Counted from the stretch's first letter, positions 9,555 to 17,764 are shown. The stretch is DNA of 64,000 nt from Roseococcus microcysteis (GCF_014764365.1 NZ_CP061718.1:2868501-2932500); one strand, 5' to 3'. Numbers and translations: made by a program. The notes: generated by a model from the sequence alone, not told the origin.

Positions 9555-10477
9555 ATGACCGAAGCGCCGATCTGGGTGCTGGAGGACCCGCGCGCGGGCA
9601 CGGCGGCCCAGGCGCTGGGCATCGCGGAGCGGCTGGGGCTGCCCTTCCGGGTGGTGCCCCTGCGCTGGAGCCCCTGGGCGCGGCTGCCCCTTCCCCTGCC
9701 CACGCTGCTGGGCCTGGCCGACCGGAGCGCCTTTGCCCCGCCCTGGCCCAGGCTGGTCATTTCCGCCGGGCGGCGGGCCGCGCCGGTGTCGCGCTGGCTG
9801 CGGGTGCGAGGCGCGCGGACCGTCCATGCCATGCGGCCCGGGCTGGGTGCGGCGGATTTCGACCTGCTGGTGATCGGCGCGCATGACCGGCCGCGTGCGG
9901 CTGCCAACCTGCTGGAAATCCAGGGCGCCACCCACCGCATCACCCCTGCGAAGCTGGCGGCGGCCGCCACCGCCTTCCCGGAACTGGCCGCCCTGCCGCG
10001 CCCGCGCGTGGGCCTGTTGCTGGGCGGGAAGGTGCGGGCGGAGGGCATGGACCCCGGCACCGCCGCCCGCATCGCCAACCAGGCGGCCGGGCTTGGCAAC
10101 TCCGTGCTGGCCACCACCTCCCGTCGCAGCGGCGAGGCGGCCGTGGCGGCCCTGGCCGGGGCGCTGCGAGGCCTGCCGCACCACCTGTATCCTTTCGGGG
10201 GGGTGGAGCGAACCCGCTGCATGGAATCCTGTCCCTGTCGGATGTGCTGGTGGTGACCGGTGACAGCATCTCGATGCTCTCGGAGGCGCTGATGACCCCT
10301 GCCCCGCTCCACATCGCCGACCCGGGCGGGCTCGGCCCGCGCCACCGCGCGGTGGCGGACAGCCTGTTCGCGGCGGGCTTGGCCGCGCCGCTGGGCGGCC
10401 CCCCGCCCCCTCCGCGCGCCGCCCTGGACGAAACCGCCCGCGTCGCCGCCGAAATCCGGGCGCGCGGATGGGCGTGA
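9555..10477 (+). CDS. ELM1/GtrOC1-like family protein (DUF1022), frameshifted
   Basis: The first part (9555 to about 10200) begins IWVLEDPRAGTAAQALGIAE and contains the family's VISAGRRAAPVSRWL block. The frame then breaks. The C-terminal part (VLVVTGDSISMLSEALMTP and onward to 10477) continues in another frame and matches the end expected for this family. Adding one G to the seven-G run at 10197-10203 restores one 307-residue protein. The family, named after plant mitochondrial fission protein ELM1, resembles nucleotide-sugar enzymes and its bacterial role is unclear. Its stop overlaps msrQ by 10 bases. A sequencing error is likelier than a true pseudogene, because both halves keep coding bias and motifs. 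Confidence 0.8.
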
Positions 10478-11307
10478 CCCTCGCCCTGCCCTGGCAGGAC
10501 CGCCAGGGCCGGTTCTCGGGGCTGCGGGCGGTGGTGCTGGCGCTTCTCTGCCTGCCCCTGCTGCCTCTGCTCTGGCCCTGGGCCACCGGCACGTTGGGGC
10601 CGGAGCCCATCGAGGAGGCCATGCACGAAACCGGCCGCTGGGCCATCCGCTTCCTGCTGCTGACGCTGGTGGTGACGCCGCTGGGCCGCATCCTTGCCTG
10701 GCCGCGCCTGTTCCAGGTCCGGCGGATGCTGGGGCTGGGCGCCTTGGCCTGGGCCGTGCTGCATCTGGGCCTCTATGTGGCCGAGCAGGATTTCGTTCTG
10801 GCGCGCGTGGTCAGCGAGATCGTGAAGCGCACCTATTTGCTGATCGGCTTCGCGGCCTTGTGCGGCCTGGCGGTGCTGGGCTGGACCAGCACGGATGGCT
10901 GGATGCGCCGGCTGGGGCGGGGCTGGAAGCGGCTGCATCGCCTCGTCTTTCCCATCGCGGTGCTGGCGCTGCTGCACGCCTTCATCCAGGCCAAGTCCGA
11001 TGTGTCCCAGGCGGTGCTGTTGAGCGCGCTCTTCCTCTGGCTGATCGGCTGGCGGGCACTGCCGGCGCGCTTGCAGGGGCATCTCGGCGCTTTGGCGGGG
11101 CTTGCGCTGGCGGCGATGCTGGGCGCGGCGGCGGTGGAATATCTCTGGTACGCCCTGGCCACCAATCTGCCGGCCGCGCGGGTGGCGGCGGCCAATCTCG
11201 ACCTCACCTTCGGCCCGCGCCCGGCCGTGCTGGCGGGCATGATTGGGCTCGGGTTCGTGGCGCTGCTGGGGGTGTGGCGGCTTGTGGGCGCGCGGCGCGC
11301 GGCGTAG
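10468..11307 (+). CDS. msrQ: MsrQ-like heme-binding membrane subunit of the periplasmic methionine sulfoxide reductase
   Basis: This is an integral membrane cytochrome-b-type protein that passes quinol electrons to MsrP, which repairs oxidised methionines in the periplasm. The 279-residue protein has about six membrane helices and the ferric-reductase-like core. Candidate heme-ligand histidines lie in LAWAVLHLGLYV, WKRLHRLVFPIAVLALLHAF. E. coli MsrQ is about 210 residues, and the extra length here is in the C-terminal helices. It overlaps the ELM1-like gene upstream, and no msrP gene is visible nearby. Confidence 0.82.
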   Translation: MGVTLALPWQDRQGRFSGLRAVVLALLCLPLLPLLWPWATGTLGPEPIEEAMHETGRWAIRFLLLTLVVTPLGRILAWPRLFQVRRMLGLGALAWAVLHLGLYVAEQDFVLARVVSEIVKRTYLLIGFAALCGLAVLGWTSTDGWMRRLGRGWKRLHRLVFPIAVLALLHAFIQAKSDVSQAVLLSALFLWLIGWRALPARLQGHLGALAGLALAAMLGAAAVEYLWYALATNLPAARVAAANLDLTFGPRPAVLAGMIGLGFVALLGVWRLVGARRAA

Positions 11308-11336
11308 GGATTTTGCCATCGGAGGAAGGACATCCC

Positions 11337-12407
11337 ATGGCCCGCACGCACCGCATCGCCGTCATTCCGGGCGATGGCATCGGCAAGGAAACCACGCCCG
11401 AGGGGCTGCGCGTCCTGGACGCCGCCGCCCGCCGCTTCGGCTTCGAGCTGAAGCTGACGGAATATGACTGGTCCTGCGAGACCTACCTCAAGACCGGCAA
11501 GATGATGCCCGATGATGGGCTGGACCAGCTGAAGGACAGCGACAGCGTCTTCCTGGGCGCGGTGGGCTGGCCGGGCGTGCCGGACCACACTTCGCTCTGG
11601 GGCCTGCTGATCCCGATTCGCCGCGGCTTCGACCAGTATGTCTCGCTGCGCCCGTGCAAGCTGCTGCCCGGCGTGAAGACGCCGCTGGCCAACCGCGAGC
11701 CGCACGAGATCGATTTCTACGTGGTGCGCGAGAACACGGAAGGCGAATATTCCAGCGTCGGTGGCCGCATGTTTCCCGGCACCGACCGCGAATTCGTCAG
11801 CCAGCAATCCATCCTGACCCGCACCGGCACCGACCGCATCATCAAATACGCCTTCGAACTGGCGATGACCCGGCCGCGCAAGAAGGTGACCAGCGCCACC
11901 AAGTCCAACGGCATCACCTTCACCATGCCCTATTGGGATGAGCGCTTCGCCGAGATGGCGAAGAACTACCCCGAGGTGACGACGGACCAGTTCCACATTG
12001 ACATCCTCTGCGCCCATTTCGTGCAGCACCCGGACTGGTTCGACGTGGTGGTGGGGTCCAACCTGTTCGGGGATATTCTTTCGGATCTGGGGCCGGCGGT
12101 GGCGGGGTCCATCGGCGTGGCGGCCTCGGCCAACATCAACCCGGAAAAGGCCTTCCCCTCGATGTTCGAGCCGGTGCACGGCAGCGCGCCGGACATCGCC
12201 GGCAAATGGATCGCGAACCCCATCGGCCAGATCTGGTCCGGGGCCATGATGCTAGAGCATCTGGGCGAGACCGAAGCCGCCCGCGCCATCACCGATTCGA
12301 TCGAAAAGCTGCTGGCCGAGGGCGGCCCCCGCACCCGCGACCTGGGCGGCCAGGCCGGCACGGTGGATGTGGGCAAGGCCATCGCGGAGGCGGTGTCCCG
12401 CGCTTGA
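11337..12407 (+). CDS. tartrate dehydrogenase / isopropylmalate dehydrogenase-like oxidative decarboxylase
   Basis: This cytosolic NAD-dependent beta-decarboxylating dehydrogenase has 356 residues. The N-terminus IAVIPGDGIGKETTPEGLRV is the family signature, and VVGSNLFGDILSDLGPAVAG carries the aspartates that bind the divalent metal. The insert YDWSCETYLKTGKMMPDDGL and the segment VGWPGVPDHTSLWGLL resemble tartrate dehydrogenases more than LeuB. No leuC or leuD genes are adjacent, which also argues against LeuB. The ATG at 11337 follows a strong GGAGGAAGGA site. D-malate dehydrogenase is the main alternative. Confidence 0.87.
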   Translation: MARTHRIAVIPGDGIGKETTPEGLRVLDAAARRFGFELKLTEYDWSCETYLKTGKMMPDDGLDQLKDSDSVFLGAVGWPGVPDHTSLWGLLIPIRRGFDQYVSLRPCKLLPGVKTPLANREPHEIDFYVVRENTEGEYSSVGGRMFPGTDREFVSQQSILTRTGTDRIIKYAFELAMTRPRKKVTSATKSNGITFTMPYWDERFAEMAKNYPEVTTDQFHIDILCAHFVQHPDWFDVVVGSNLFGDILSDLGPAVAGSIGVAASANINPEKAFPSMFEPVHGSAPDIAGKWIANPIGQIWSGAMMLEHLGETEAARAITDSIEKLLAEGGPRTRDLGGQAGTVDVGKAIAEAVSRA

Positions 12408-12418
12408 TGGGCAGGAGC

Positions 12419-12457
12419 ACGATCCGCGACGGCGGATACGCCGGAGCGGTGAATCGT
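12419..12457 (+). repeat. three-stem palindromic repeat, copy 1
   Basis: Outer arms ACGAT/ATCGT (12419-12423 and 12453-12457), middle arms CCGC/GCGG, inner arms GGCG/CGCC, loop GATA, and a TGA bulge just before the closing ATC. It lies 12 bases after the dehydrogenase stop. Bases 12441-12455 recur exactly at 16916-16930. It belongs to the seven-copy family described in the findings. Confidence 0.75.
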
Positions 12458-12471
12458 CCTCCCGGCAAAGG

Positions 12472-12522
12472 CTGGACCATGAGCCCTCATGGGGGATCAT
12501 GGTCCAGGGGGCGCAAGCCCCC
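12472..12522. other. two adjacent hairpins downstream of the dehydrogenase gene
   Basis: The first hairpin has an 11-base perfect stem, CTGGACCATGA (12472-12482) with TCATGGTCCAG (12497-12507). The second follows at once: GGGGGC (12507-12512), a GNRA-type GCAA loop, and GCCCCC (12517-12522). There is no T-run, so a classic terminator is not supported. They could protect the upstream mRNA end or structure the region before the next promoter. Confidence 0.6.
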
Positions 12523-12545
12523 CCTCCCGCATCTGCGAACAACAC

Positions 12546-12601
12546 TTGAACAGGCGTTCAGACGTCGGTATCGTACTCTGACATTGCGAGTGATTCGCAA
12601 T
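12546..12601 (+). promoter_or_regulatory. putative promoter with palindromic, Fur-like operator
   Basis: A sigma-70-like pair TTGAAC (12546-12551) and TATCGT (12569-12574) is spaced by 17 bases. Just past the expected transcription start lies a perfect inverted repeat, ATTGCGA (12583-12589), five bases, then TCGCAAT (12595-12601). It sits directly before the ribosome site of the 81-residue protein gene. The spacing fits a repressor operator, and the sequence resembles alphaproteobacterial Fur-type boxes (inference from memory). Confidence 0.55.
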
Positions 12602-12612
12602 TGGAGGGTTTC

Positions 12613-12858
12613 ATGGGCCGCGACTACAGCCACATCGCCCGGCGCTGCGAACGGGCGGTCATCACCGCCTACCGTGAACTGCGCGATGTGGGGCAGAACG
12701 ACATGGCGGCCTTCCAGGCCTGCACCACGCTCTATCGCGTCCATCACCCCGAAGCCTCGGTGGCCGAGGCGCGACGGCTGGTGGCCGAATGGGTGGACCA
12801 TCACGTGACCCGAGCCTCCGAAGGCCCGACCCCGGGCTGCGAGTGCGCGGCCGAATAG
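12613..12858 (+). CDS. small protein of unknown function, 81 residues
   Basis: I do not recognise the family. The ATG at 12613 follows GGAGGG with four bases spacing, so the gene is well supported despite its size. The protein is soluble and largely helical, beginning MGRDYSHIARRCERAVITAY. It has a histidine pair in WVDHHV and two cysteines in the tail PGCECAAE, which could bind metal. It has its own promoter with a palindromic operator, making it a regulated single gene. It is followed convergently by the DUF411 gene, seven bases away. Confidence 0.7.
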   Translation: MGRDYSHIARRCERAVITAYRELRDVGQNDMAAFQACTTLYRVHHPEASVAEARRLVAEWVDHHVTRASEGPTPGCECAAE

Positions 12859-12865
12859 CCACGCC

Positions 12866-13327
12866 TCAGACCGGCAGCGCGCCCCGCATGCGCAGCCAGG
12901 GCGCGTGGCTGCCATCCCGCCGCCAGGCGACCACCTCATAGACCTCTGCCTCCCGCCCCGGCACTTCCATGCCAGGTGTGCCGATGGGCATGGCCGGCAC
13001 CGAAAGCCCCACGAAGCCCGCGGGGCGCTCCGCCAGGAAGCGGCGGATGGCGTGGGCGGGCACATGCCCCTCCAGCGCCACCCCCTGCACCCGCGCCGCA
13101 TGGCAGGAGAGCAGGTCGGACGGCGTGCCCAGCGCGCGGCGGAAGGGCCCCACGCTTGGCACCACGCGGTCCGTGACCGCGAAGCCCTCCTGCCGCAGAT
13201 GCGCGACCCAGCCCTCGCAGCAGCCGCAATAGGGGTCGCGCCAGACCTCCACGCGAAGCCCCTCCTGGCTGGCCGCGGGAAGGGCGGGCAGGGCGAGCGC
13301 GCCCAGCAGCAGGTGGCGGCGGATCAT
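12866..13327 (-). CDS. DUF411 family periplasmic metal-binding protein
   Basis: This small exported protein (153 residues) has a signal peptide, MIRRHLLLGALALPALPAAS, followed by the DUF411 motif DPYCGCCEGW with cysteines at 34, 36 and 37. DUF411 proteins are linked to copper handling in the envelope. The segment SDLLSCHAARVQGVALEGHV adds a further conserved Cys-His pair. The ATG at 13327 has GGAGGA about seven bases upstream; an ATG two codons earlier (13333) would abut that site. It follows the enoyl-CoA hydratase gene on the same strand by 13 bases. Confidence 0.88.
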   Translation of the reverse strand: MIRRHLLLGALALPALPAASQEGLRVEVWRDPYCGCCEGWVAHLRQEGFAVTDRVVPSVGPFRRALGTPSDLLSCHAARVQGVALEGHVPAHAIRRFLAERPAGFVGLSVPAMPIGTPGMEVPGREAEVYEVVAWRRDGSHAPWLRMRGALPV

Positions 13328-13340
13328 CGGCATTCCTCCC

Positions 13341-14117
13341 TCAGCGCCCCACCCAGCGGGGGGCGCGCTTTTCGATGAAGGCCCGCGGGCCTTCCTGGAA
13401 ATCCTCCGTCTCCCGGATCGCGCGGCTCGCTTCGCCGCACAGGGTCCAGAGGGCGTCATCCTCCAGGTCGTTCGCGCGGCGGGCGATGGCAAGGCTTTCC
13501 CGCACGGCGATGGGGGCGTTCACCGTGATGCGCGCGGCCAGCGCCAGGGCGGCCGCCATCACCTGCTCGGCCGGCACGGCGGCATTGACCAGGCCCAGCG
13601 CCGCGGCGCGGGTGCCGGTGATGGGCTCGCCGGTCGCGATCATCTCGAAGGCGATGGCGCGCGGCAGGGCGCGGGGCAGGCGGAAGACGCCGCCGGCGGC
13701 GGCCACCAAGCTGCGCTTCACCTCGGGCAGGCCAAAGGTGGCGCCCTCGGCCGCCACCGCCATGTCGCAGGCCAGCAGCAATTCCAGCCCGCCCGCCAGC
13801 GCATGGCCCTGTGCCGCCGCGACCCAGGGCTTTTTCCGGGGCGCGCGGACGAAGCCGGCGAAGCCGCCACGCTCGGTGTAGAGGTCGGCCCCGCGGCCGG
13901 CCGCCACCTCCTTCAGGTCGGCCCCGGCGCAAAAGGCGTGCGGGCCGGCGCCGGTCAGGATGGCGACGCGGATGTCGTCCTCCGCCTCCACCCGCGCCAC
14001 GGCGGCGTCGAGCGCCCCGGCCAGCGCACCATTCACGGCGTTGCGCGCCTCGGGCCGGTTCAGCGTGACCAGCGCCACATGCGGGGCCACGGTCTCGAAC
14101 AGGACGGCGTCGGGCAT
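13341..14117 (-). CDS. enoyl-CoA hydratase/isomerase family protein
   Basis: This is a crotonase-fold enzyme of 258 residues acting on acyl-CoA thioesters. VTLNRPEARNAVNGALAGAL starts the fold, and the oxyanion-hole regions are AFCAGADLKEVA and GHALAGGLELLLACD. The substrate is unknown. The start at 14117 gives MPDAVLFETV, the usual crotonase N-terminus; upstream codons to 14219 read through the repeat at 14178-14227 and are not credible. It is followed by the DUF411 gene in the same direction. Confidence 0.9.
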   Translation of the reverse strand: MPDAVLFETVAPHVALVTLNRPEARNAVNGALAGALDAAVARVEAEDDIRVAILTGAGPHAFCAGADLKEVAAGRGADLYTERGGFAGFVRAPRKKPWVAAAQGHALAGGLELLLACDMAVAAEGATFGLPEVKRSLVAAAGGVFRLPRALPRAIAFEMIATGEPITGTRAAALGLVNAAVPAEQVMAAALALAARITVNAPIAVRESLAIARRANDLEDDALWTLCGEASRAIRETEDFQEGPRAFIEKRAPRWVGR

Positions 14118-14177
14118 CTCGGGCGTTCCTCTTCCTGAAGCGCGCGGCGCGAACGCCGTCCGCTCCTGCCATTGTTG

Positions 14178-14227
14178 AGGGCGGGATTCAGCGCCTTCGG
14201 TGATTCCACCTCGACGCATCCCGCCCT
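14178..14227 (-). repeat. three-stem palindromic repeat, copy 2
   Basis: Read on the minus strand: outer arms of 10 bases (AGGGCGGGAT/ATCCCGCCCT), middle arms GCGTC/GGCGC with one G-T pair, inner arms GGTG/CACC, loop GAAT, and a TGA bulge before the closing ATC. Its sister copy at 31420-31469 differs at paired positions that keep the stems. Its end supplies part of the TAG stop of the N-formylglutamate amidohydrolase gene. Confidence 0.8.
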
Positions 14228-15077
14228 ACAGGAAGGACCAGTCCTCCTGGGCCAGGCCGGCCAGGATGGCGGCCAGGTTGGCGCGCAGCCGGTCGAAGCC
14301 GGCGTGGCGCTCGATCCGCGCCTCGTCCATGTAGAGGCTGCGGGCGATCTCGATCTGGATGGCGTGCACCCGCTCGCGCGGGCGGCCGTAATGGCGGGTG
14401 ATATAGCCGCCGGCATAGGGGTCGTTGCGGCGCACGCGGTAGCCCTGGCGCTGCAGCGCGGCCTCGATGAGGCGCGTCGCGCGAGGGGCGCAGGCGGTGC
14501 CATGGGCGTCGCCCAGGATGATGTCGGGCTGGTCGGCGCCCGGGGCGGGGTGGCTCGGCATGGAATGGCAATCCACCAGCAGGCAGGCGCCGAACTGCAC
14601 CCGCGTCTCGGCGATCAGGTCGCCCAGCGCCGTGTGGAAAGGTTCCCAGCAGTTGCGCACCCGGCTTTCCGCCTCGCGGAAGGAGAGGCGCCGGCGGTAG
14701 ATGGCCTCGCCCGAGGCCACCACGCGGGCGATGGTGCCGAGCCCCGCCCCCACGCGCGGGCTGCCGCTGTTCACCCAGGGCGGCAGGGGGGCATCGAACA
14801 TGCCCGGGTCCAGCTCCCAGGGCTCGCGGTTGGCGTCGCACCAGGCGCGGGGGAAGCGGGCGGCCAGCAGGGGGGCGCCGAGGCGCGGGGCGGCGGCGAA
14901 GAGGTCGTCCACGAAGGCGTCCTCGCTGCGGCGCAGGGATTGCGCGTCCAGCCGCGCGGCGTCCAGGAATTCCAGCGGATAGTCCCGCCCTGAATGCGGC
15001 GAGGTGAAGACCAGCGGGCAGAGGGCCGTGGCGGGTCGCGTCAGGTCATAGGCGGTGAGGGGGGCGTGCTGGTCCAT
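14226..15077 (-). CDS. N-formylglutamate amidohydrolase family protein
   Basis: This enzyme hydrolyses N-formyl-glutamate or related N-acyl amino acids and often ends a histidine-degradation route. The 283-residue protein shows the family blocks LVFTSPHSGRDYP near residue 25, VDCHSMPSHP and DAHGTACAPR, with conserved metal-type histidines. No other hut genes are nearby, so the substrate is uncertain. Its stop lies in a palindromic repeat, and it is divergent from the DUF169 gene across 158 bases that hold repeat copy 3. Confidence 0.9.
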   Translation of the reverse strand: MDQHAPLTAYDLTRPATALCPLVFTSPHSGRDYPLEFLDAARLDAQSLRRSEDAFVDDLFAAAPRLGAPLLAARFPRAWCDANREPWELDPGMFDAPLPPWVNSGSPRVGAGLGTIARVVASGEAIYRRRLSFREAESRVRNCWEPFHTALGDLIAETRVQFGACLLVDCHSMPSHPAPGADQPDIILGDAHGTACAPRATRLIEAALQRQGYRVRRNDPYAGGYITRHYGRPRERVHAIQIEIARSLYMDEARIERHAGFDRLRANLAAILAGLAQEDWSFL

Positions 15078-15176
15078 GGGTCCGCCCTACACCACCACGC
15101 GCGCGCGCCGCTGTCACCCGCCGGCTTCCGGGGGGCGGCGCATTCGTGCCACGCTGTTCGGCAAGGAGCTCGCCGT

Positions 15177-15212
15177 CCGATCGTCGCCGGCGTAGCCGGC
15201 GGCGTGAATCGG
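15177..15212 (+). repeat. three-stem palindromic repeat, copy 3
   Basis: Outer arms CCGAT/ATCGG, middle arms CGTC/GGCG with one G-T pair, inner arms GCCGGC/GCCGGC, loop GTA, and a TGA bulge before the closing ATC. It lies in the divergent region between the amidohydrolase and DUF169 genes, close to the DUF169 ribosome site, so it may fold in that 5' leader. Confidence 0.7.
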
Positions 15213-15235
15213 CCGGCCAAAAAGGAGGAAGCACC

Positions 15236-16042
15236 ATGCCCGATGGCATCACCGAGAAGCCCGCGCCGACGGGGCCGGAGCTGGTCCAGCTCGCCGCGCA
15301 ACTGTCCGAGCTGCTGAAGCTCCGCACCCTGCCCTTCGGCATGAAGCTGATGCGCGACGCGGCCGAGCTGGAGGCCGTGCAGGGGTTGCGCCGCCCGCCG
15401 GCCGGCAAGCGCTTCTCCACCTGCCAGCTGGTGACGCAGGCGCGCATCGCAGGCTTCACGCTCGGCATCACCCACGACAACGTGCCGGAATTCTCCAATT
15501 GCGGGGGCGTGATCGGGCTGAACCAGCCCTCGGAGCTGTATCTCTCCGGCCGCAAGATGGAGGGCGTCTGGTTCGAGAACCTGGAGGCCTCGGCCGCGCA
15601 CCAGGCGCAGATGCCGCGGGTGCCGCCCGAATACCACGCGCTGGTGGTCTCGCCCCTGCGCTCGGGCCGGCTGAACCCGCCGGATGTCTGCCTGTTCTAC
15701 GCCAACCCGGCGCAGATGATCCTGTTCATCAACGGGCTGCAATGGCGCAACTACCGCCGCTATGACTTCTCGATCACCGGCGAGAGCGCCTGCGCGGACA
15801 GCTGGGGCCGGGCGCTGCGCGACCGGACGGTGTGCCTCTCCATCCCCTGCTATGCCGAGCGCCGCTATGGTGGCGTGGCCGATGACGAGATGCTGATGGC
15901 CTGCCCGCCGGCCGATTTCGCGCGCGGGATCGAGGGGCTGATCGGCCTGTCCAAGGCCGGGCTGCGCTATCCCATCATGCCCTATGGCCCGCAATCGGAC
16001 CCCGCGGCCGGCATGGAGAAGAGCTACGCCGGGAAGTCGTAG
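15236..16042 (+). CDS. DUF169 domain-containing protein
   Basis: This soluble 268-residue protein matches the DUF169 family in its length and in blocks such as LLKLRTLPFGMKLMRDA, GKRFSTCQLVTQAR and DDEMLMACPPADF. The conserved cysteines in STCQLV, FSNCGG and MACPP are typical, and some relatives occur with redox enzymes. Function is unknown. The ATG at 15236 follows AAGGAGGAAGC, a strong site. The 3' end overlaps the convergent amidohydrolase gene by 19 bases. Confidence 0.88.
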   Translation: MPDGITEKPAPTGPELVQLAAQLSELLKLRTLPFGMKLMRDAAELEAVQGLRRPPAGKRFSTCQLVTQARIAGFTLGITHDNVPEFSNCGGVIGLNQPSELYLSGRKMEGVWFENLEASAAHQAQMPRVPPEYHALVVSPLRSGRLNPPDVCLFYANPAQMILFINGLQWRNYRRYDFSITGESACADSWGRALRDRTVCLSIPCYAERRYGGVADDEMLMACPPADFARGIEGLIGLSKAGLRYPIMPYGPQSDPAAGMEKSYAGKS

Positions 16043-16887
16043 AGCCTGGCCGGATTGTCCACGAGGACGCGCTGGCGCGTGGCCTCGTCGGGCAGCCATT
16101 CGTCCAGCCAGTCGAGCAGCAGCCCGTCGTCGAGCATCTGCTCCGGCGTGCTGAACTGCGTGTGCGGCCAGTCGGTGCCCCAGACGCAGCGTTCGGGCGC
16201 GGCGGCCAGGAAGCGGCGCGCCAGCGGCGCCAGGTCGTCATAGGGCGGGCGGCTGGCGCGATAGCCGCAGAGCTTCACCCAGGCGCGGCCAGTGTCGAGC
16301 AGCCGGCATGCCGCGTCCATGGCGGGGCTTTGGGCGCCATCGGCGGCGCGGGCGCCCGCCATGTGGTCCAGCACCACGGGCACGGGCAGCCCAGCGAGGC
16401 GTGGGGCCAATTCCACCAGCGCCTCGGCCTTCAGGAAAAGCTGGATGTGCCAGCCCAGGGGCGCGATGCGCCGTGCCAGGGCTTCCAGCTGCTCCAGCGG
16501 CGCGCCATTGCCGCTGACGGCGTTGAAGCGCACGCCCACCGCCCCGGCATCGGCCATGGCCTGCAAGGGCGCGTCATCTTCCACCACCACGATGGCGCGG
16601 CTGTCGGCCCGGCCGAGCTGCTGCACCGCGTCCAGCGTCACGGCATTGTCGGTGCCATAGACGCTGGCCTGCACGATGACGCGCCGCGTCAGGCCCAGGG
16701 TGTTCGCCATGTCGAGGTAGTGCGCCACCGAGGCGGGCGGCGGCGTGTAGGGCCGCGACGCACTCAGCGGAAAGCGGTCATAGGGGCCGAAGATGTGGAA
16801 GTGGCTGTCGCAGGCGCCCACGGGCGCGCGGCGGCGCGGCGGGTTGGTGCGAGCGTTCGCGGGGGCGCAGGTGAAGGACAGGTTCAT
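16024..16887 (-). CDS. amidohydrolase family protein, 2-pyrone-4,6-dicarboxylate lactonase-like
   Basis: This 287-residue TIM-barrel hydrolase has the N-terminal metal motif CDSHFHIFGPYDRFPLS and the C-terminal GTDWPHTQF block that marks this amidohydrolase group. Members hydrolyse lactones or decarboxylate aromatic acids such as 2-pyrone-4,6-dicarboxylate. VVLDHMAG carries the mid-barrel histidine. The exact substrate cannot be told, and no protocatechuate genes are adjacent. It overlaps DUF169 tail to tail and is divergent from the SDR gene. Confidence 0.85.
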   Translation of the reverse strand: MNLSFTCAPANARTNPPRRRAPVGACDSHFHIFGPYDRFPLSASRPYTPPPASVAHYLDMANTLGLTRRVIVQASVYGTDNAVTLDAVQQLGRADSRAIVVVEDDAPLQAMADAGAVGVRFNAVSGNGAPLEQLEALARRIAPLGWHIQLFLKAEALVELAPRLAGLPVPVVLDHMAGARAADGAQSPAMDAACRLLDTGRAWVKLCGYRASRPPYDDLAPLARRFLAAAPERCVWGTDWPHTQFSTPEQMLDDGLLLDWLDEWLPDEATRQRVLVDNPARLYDFPA

Positions 16888-16894
16888 GGAGCGT

Positions 16895-16932
16895 CGGATC
16901 CGCGGAGGTGAAACACCGGAGCGGTGAATCCG
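16895..16932 (+). repeat. three-stem palindromic repeat, copy 4
   Basis: Outer arms CGGAT/ATCCG, middle arms CCGC/GCGG, inner arms GGTG/CACC, loop AAA, and a TGA bulge before the closing ATC. It lies between the divergent amidohydrolase and SDR genes, eight bases from the amidohydrolase start codon, so it must be compatible with that gene's leader. Confidence 0.75.
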
Positions 16933-17014
16933 CCGCCCCGGTACGGCACCAGATTGCGGCCCGCGCGCCCCCGGCGCAATCTTGCGCCGCAACGAGCCAG
17001 GGGAGCGAGACGGC

Positions 17015-17764
17015 ATGAGCAAGGTGGCGGTGGTGACGGGGGCGAGCACGGGCATCGGGCGGGCCGCGGCGCTCGCTTTGTTAAAGGCGGGCTATCGCGT
17101 GGCGCTGGTGGCGCGCCGCCAGGCCGACCTGGAGGAGACCGCGCAGATGGCCGGCGCCAATAGCGGCAACGCAATGCCCGTGCCCACCAATGTGGGCGAC
17201 CCGGAGAGCGTGGCCGCGGTCTTCACCAAGGTGAAGTCCAACTGGGGCCGCTGTGACCTGCTGTTCAACAATGCCGGCATGGGCGTGCAGGGCTTCCTGC
17301 TGGAGGACCTGCCCGTGGAGAAGTGGCAGGAGGTGGTGAACGTCAACCTCAATGGCAGCTTCTACTGCGCGCAGCAGGCCTTCCGCATGATGAAGGAGCA
17401 GTCGCCGCAGGGCGGGCGCATCATCAACAACGGCTCGATCAGCGCGCATGCGCCGCGGCCCGACAGCATCGCCTACACCGCCACCAAGCACGCCATCACG
17501 GGGCTGACCAAGTCGCTGGCGCTGGATGGGCGGAAATACAACATCTGCGCGGGCCAGGTGGACATCGGCAACGCCGCCACGAACATGACCCAGCGCATGA
17601 CCAAGGGCGTGAAGCAGCCCAATGGCGAGATGATGGTGGAACCCACCATGGACGTGCAGAACGTGGCCAACGCCATCGTCTACATGGACAGCCTGACCCT
17701 CGATGCGAACGTGCTGTTCATGACCATCAAGGCGACGAAGATGCCGTTCGAAGGGCGGGGCTGA
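17015..17764 (+). CDS. short-chain dehydrogenase/reductase (SDR) family oxidoreductase
   Basis: This 249-residue classical SDR has the nucleotide motif [10 protein letters not shown] at the N-terminus, the NNAG motif, the catalytic serine region [10 protein letters not shown], and the Tyr-x3-Lys pair in [11 protein letters not shown]. It therefore should oxidise or reduce an alcohol or ketone with NAD(P)H. The ATG at 17015 follows GGGGAGCGA. Its TGA stop lies inside repeat copy 5, which also holds the stop of the convergent DehI-like gene. The substrate is unknown. Confidence 0.92.
   Translation: MSKVAVVTGASTGIGRAAALALLKAGYRVALVARRQADLEETAQMAGANSGNAMPVPTNVGDPESVAAVFTKVKSNWGRCDLLFNNAGMGVQGFLLEDLPVEKWQEVVNVNLNGSFYCAQQAFRMMKEQSPQGGRIINNGSISAHAPRPDSIAYTATKHAITGLTKSLALDGRKYNICAGQVDIGNAATNMTQRMTKGVKQPNGEMMVEPTMDVQNVANAIVYMDSLTLDANVLFMTIKATKMPFEGRG

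Noticed and set aside
11337-12407. 3-isopropylmalate dehydrogenase LeuB
   Set aside because: The sequence inserts fit tartrate/D-malate dehydrogenases better and no leucine genes are adjacent.
12507-12522. Rho-independent terminator for the tartrate dehydrogenase-like gene
   Set aside because: The hairpin is strong but is followed by C-rich sequence with no T-run, so termination is not shown.
13118-13492. N-terminal extension of the DUF411 protein to 13492
   Set aside because: It would run through the enoyl-CoA hydratase gene, and the signal peptide begins at 13327.
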